From NCBI GenBank assembly GCA_946413885.1, contig CAMKMK010000041.1:1-13823 (forward strand): a stretch of 13,823 nt of DNA. The letters are read 5' to 3'. Positions 13,720-13,823 of the stretch are shown one piece after another. This DNA comes from an uncultured Prevotellaceae bacterium. GTDB taxonomy: Bacteria; Bacteroidota; Bacteroidia; Bacteroidales; Bacteroidaceae. Every line of letters begins with the position of its first letter. Position 1 is the stretch's first letter. The notes under the pieces are model-generated. The model had not been told where the DNA came from, ran no database searches, and saw only the letters and a list, made by a program, of their open reading frames with translations. The position numbers were made by a program, and so were the translations under genes.

Positions 13720-13823
13720 GCGACGTGTGGGTTAATCAAGGCCTACCAGAGAGGATGGGAAAGGACGACAGAGAATGGCAGAAAAATTTCATAGCATGCT
13801 ATCATTTTTTCTTCAAAAAGACT

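Larger units (their letters stand above)
13197..13823. other. 627-bp stretch without a convincing gene; promoter and repeat block
   Basis: Nearest the 740-residue gene is its promoter region and an A-rich segment (about 13291-13312). The central and right parts are a series of repeats, listed separately: a long inverted repeat with an AT palindrome at its centre, a 9-bp minisatellite and three 22-bp direct repeats. Short open frames exist on both strands (for example 13329-13457 plus and 13557-13739 minus). They lack ribosome sites, and their sequence is just the translated repeats. The last 80 bp contain a perfect 12-bp palindrome (13791-13802) and nothing else recognised. Confidence 0.7.

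Noticed and set aside
13499..13739. Two overlapping minus-strand frames of 60 and 66 residues
   Set aside because: They are translations of the minisatellite and inverted repeat with no ribosome site.
13791..13802. Palindrome atagcatgctat followed by T residues as a plus-strand terminator
   Set aside because: The palindrome allows only about four base pairs around a four-base loop, and no plus-strand gene ends upstream of it.

Overview
The window looks like a chromosomal segment from a Bacteroidales bacterium, most likely Prevotella or a close relative. The evidence is a secreted C10 (streptopain-type) cysteine peptidase ending in two dockerin-type calcium loops, a large secreted protein ending in the Prevotella-style LSGRR...KGFYI..G..VVVK tail, Bacteroidetes-type promoter boxes (TAnnTTTG) and mostly weak or absent Shine-Dalgarno sequences. 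I assigned taxonomy from family knowledge, not from a marker gene. Every convincing gene is on the minus strand, so the layout below runs from high to low coordinates. Most of the large plus-strand open frames are antisense shadows.

Right end, 13197-13823: there is no convincing gene. The stretch holds a promoter for the next gene and a dense block of structured repeats: a long inverted repeat centred on a 30-bp AT palindrome, a 9-bp minisatellite, and three direct repeats spaced exactly 22 bp apart. Then come a 740-residue secreted multi-domain surface protein (13196-10974) and, 20 bp downstream, a small 87-residue acidic-tailed protein (10953-10690). This pair ends at a good Rho-independent terminator (10620-10656).

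Centre and left: a new promoter (box at 10525-10532) precedes a seven-gene run with short gaps. The order is C10 peptidase, lipoate-protein ligase (8 bp later), gcvT, gcvH, gcvPA, gcvPB and lpdA. The last six make up a complete glycine cleavage system plus the enzyme that can lipoylate its H protein. P-protein is split into two subunits. The system converts glycine and tetrahydrofolate to CO2, ammonia, NADH and methylene-tetrahydrofolate. The protease directly upstream suggests, but does not prove, coupling of extracellular protein digestion to glycine catabolism. Its catalytic domain appears to carry an extra beta-domain of about 150 residues between the catalytic Cys and His.

Left end: after a 229-bp gap with nested inverted repeats and a GACGAT hexamer array, a secreted GH42-like/DUF4832-type protein starts at 1238 and runs off the left edge. 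I saw no tRNA, rRNA, CRISPR array, transposase or phage gene.
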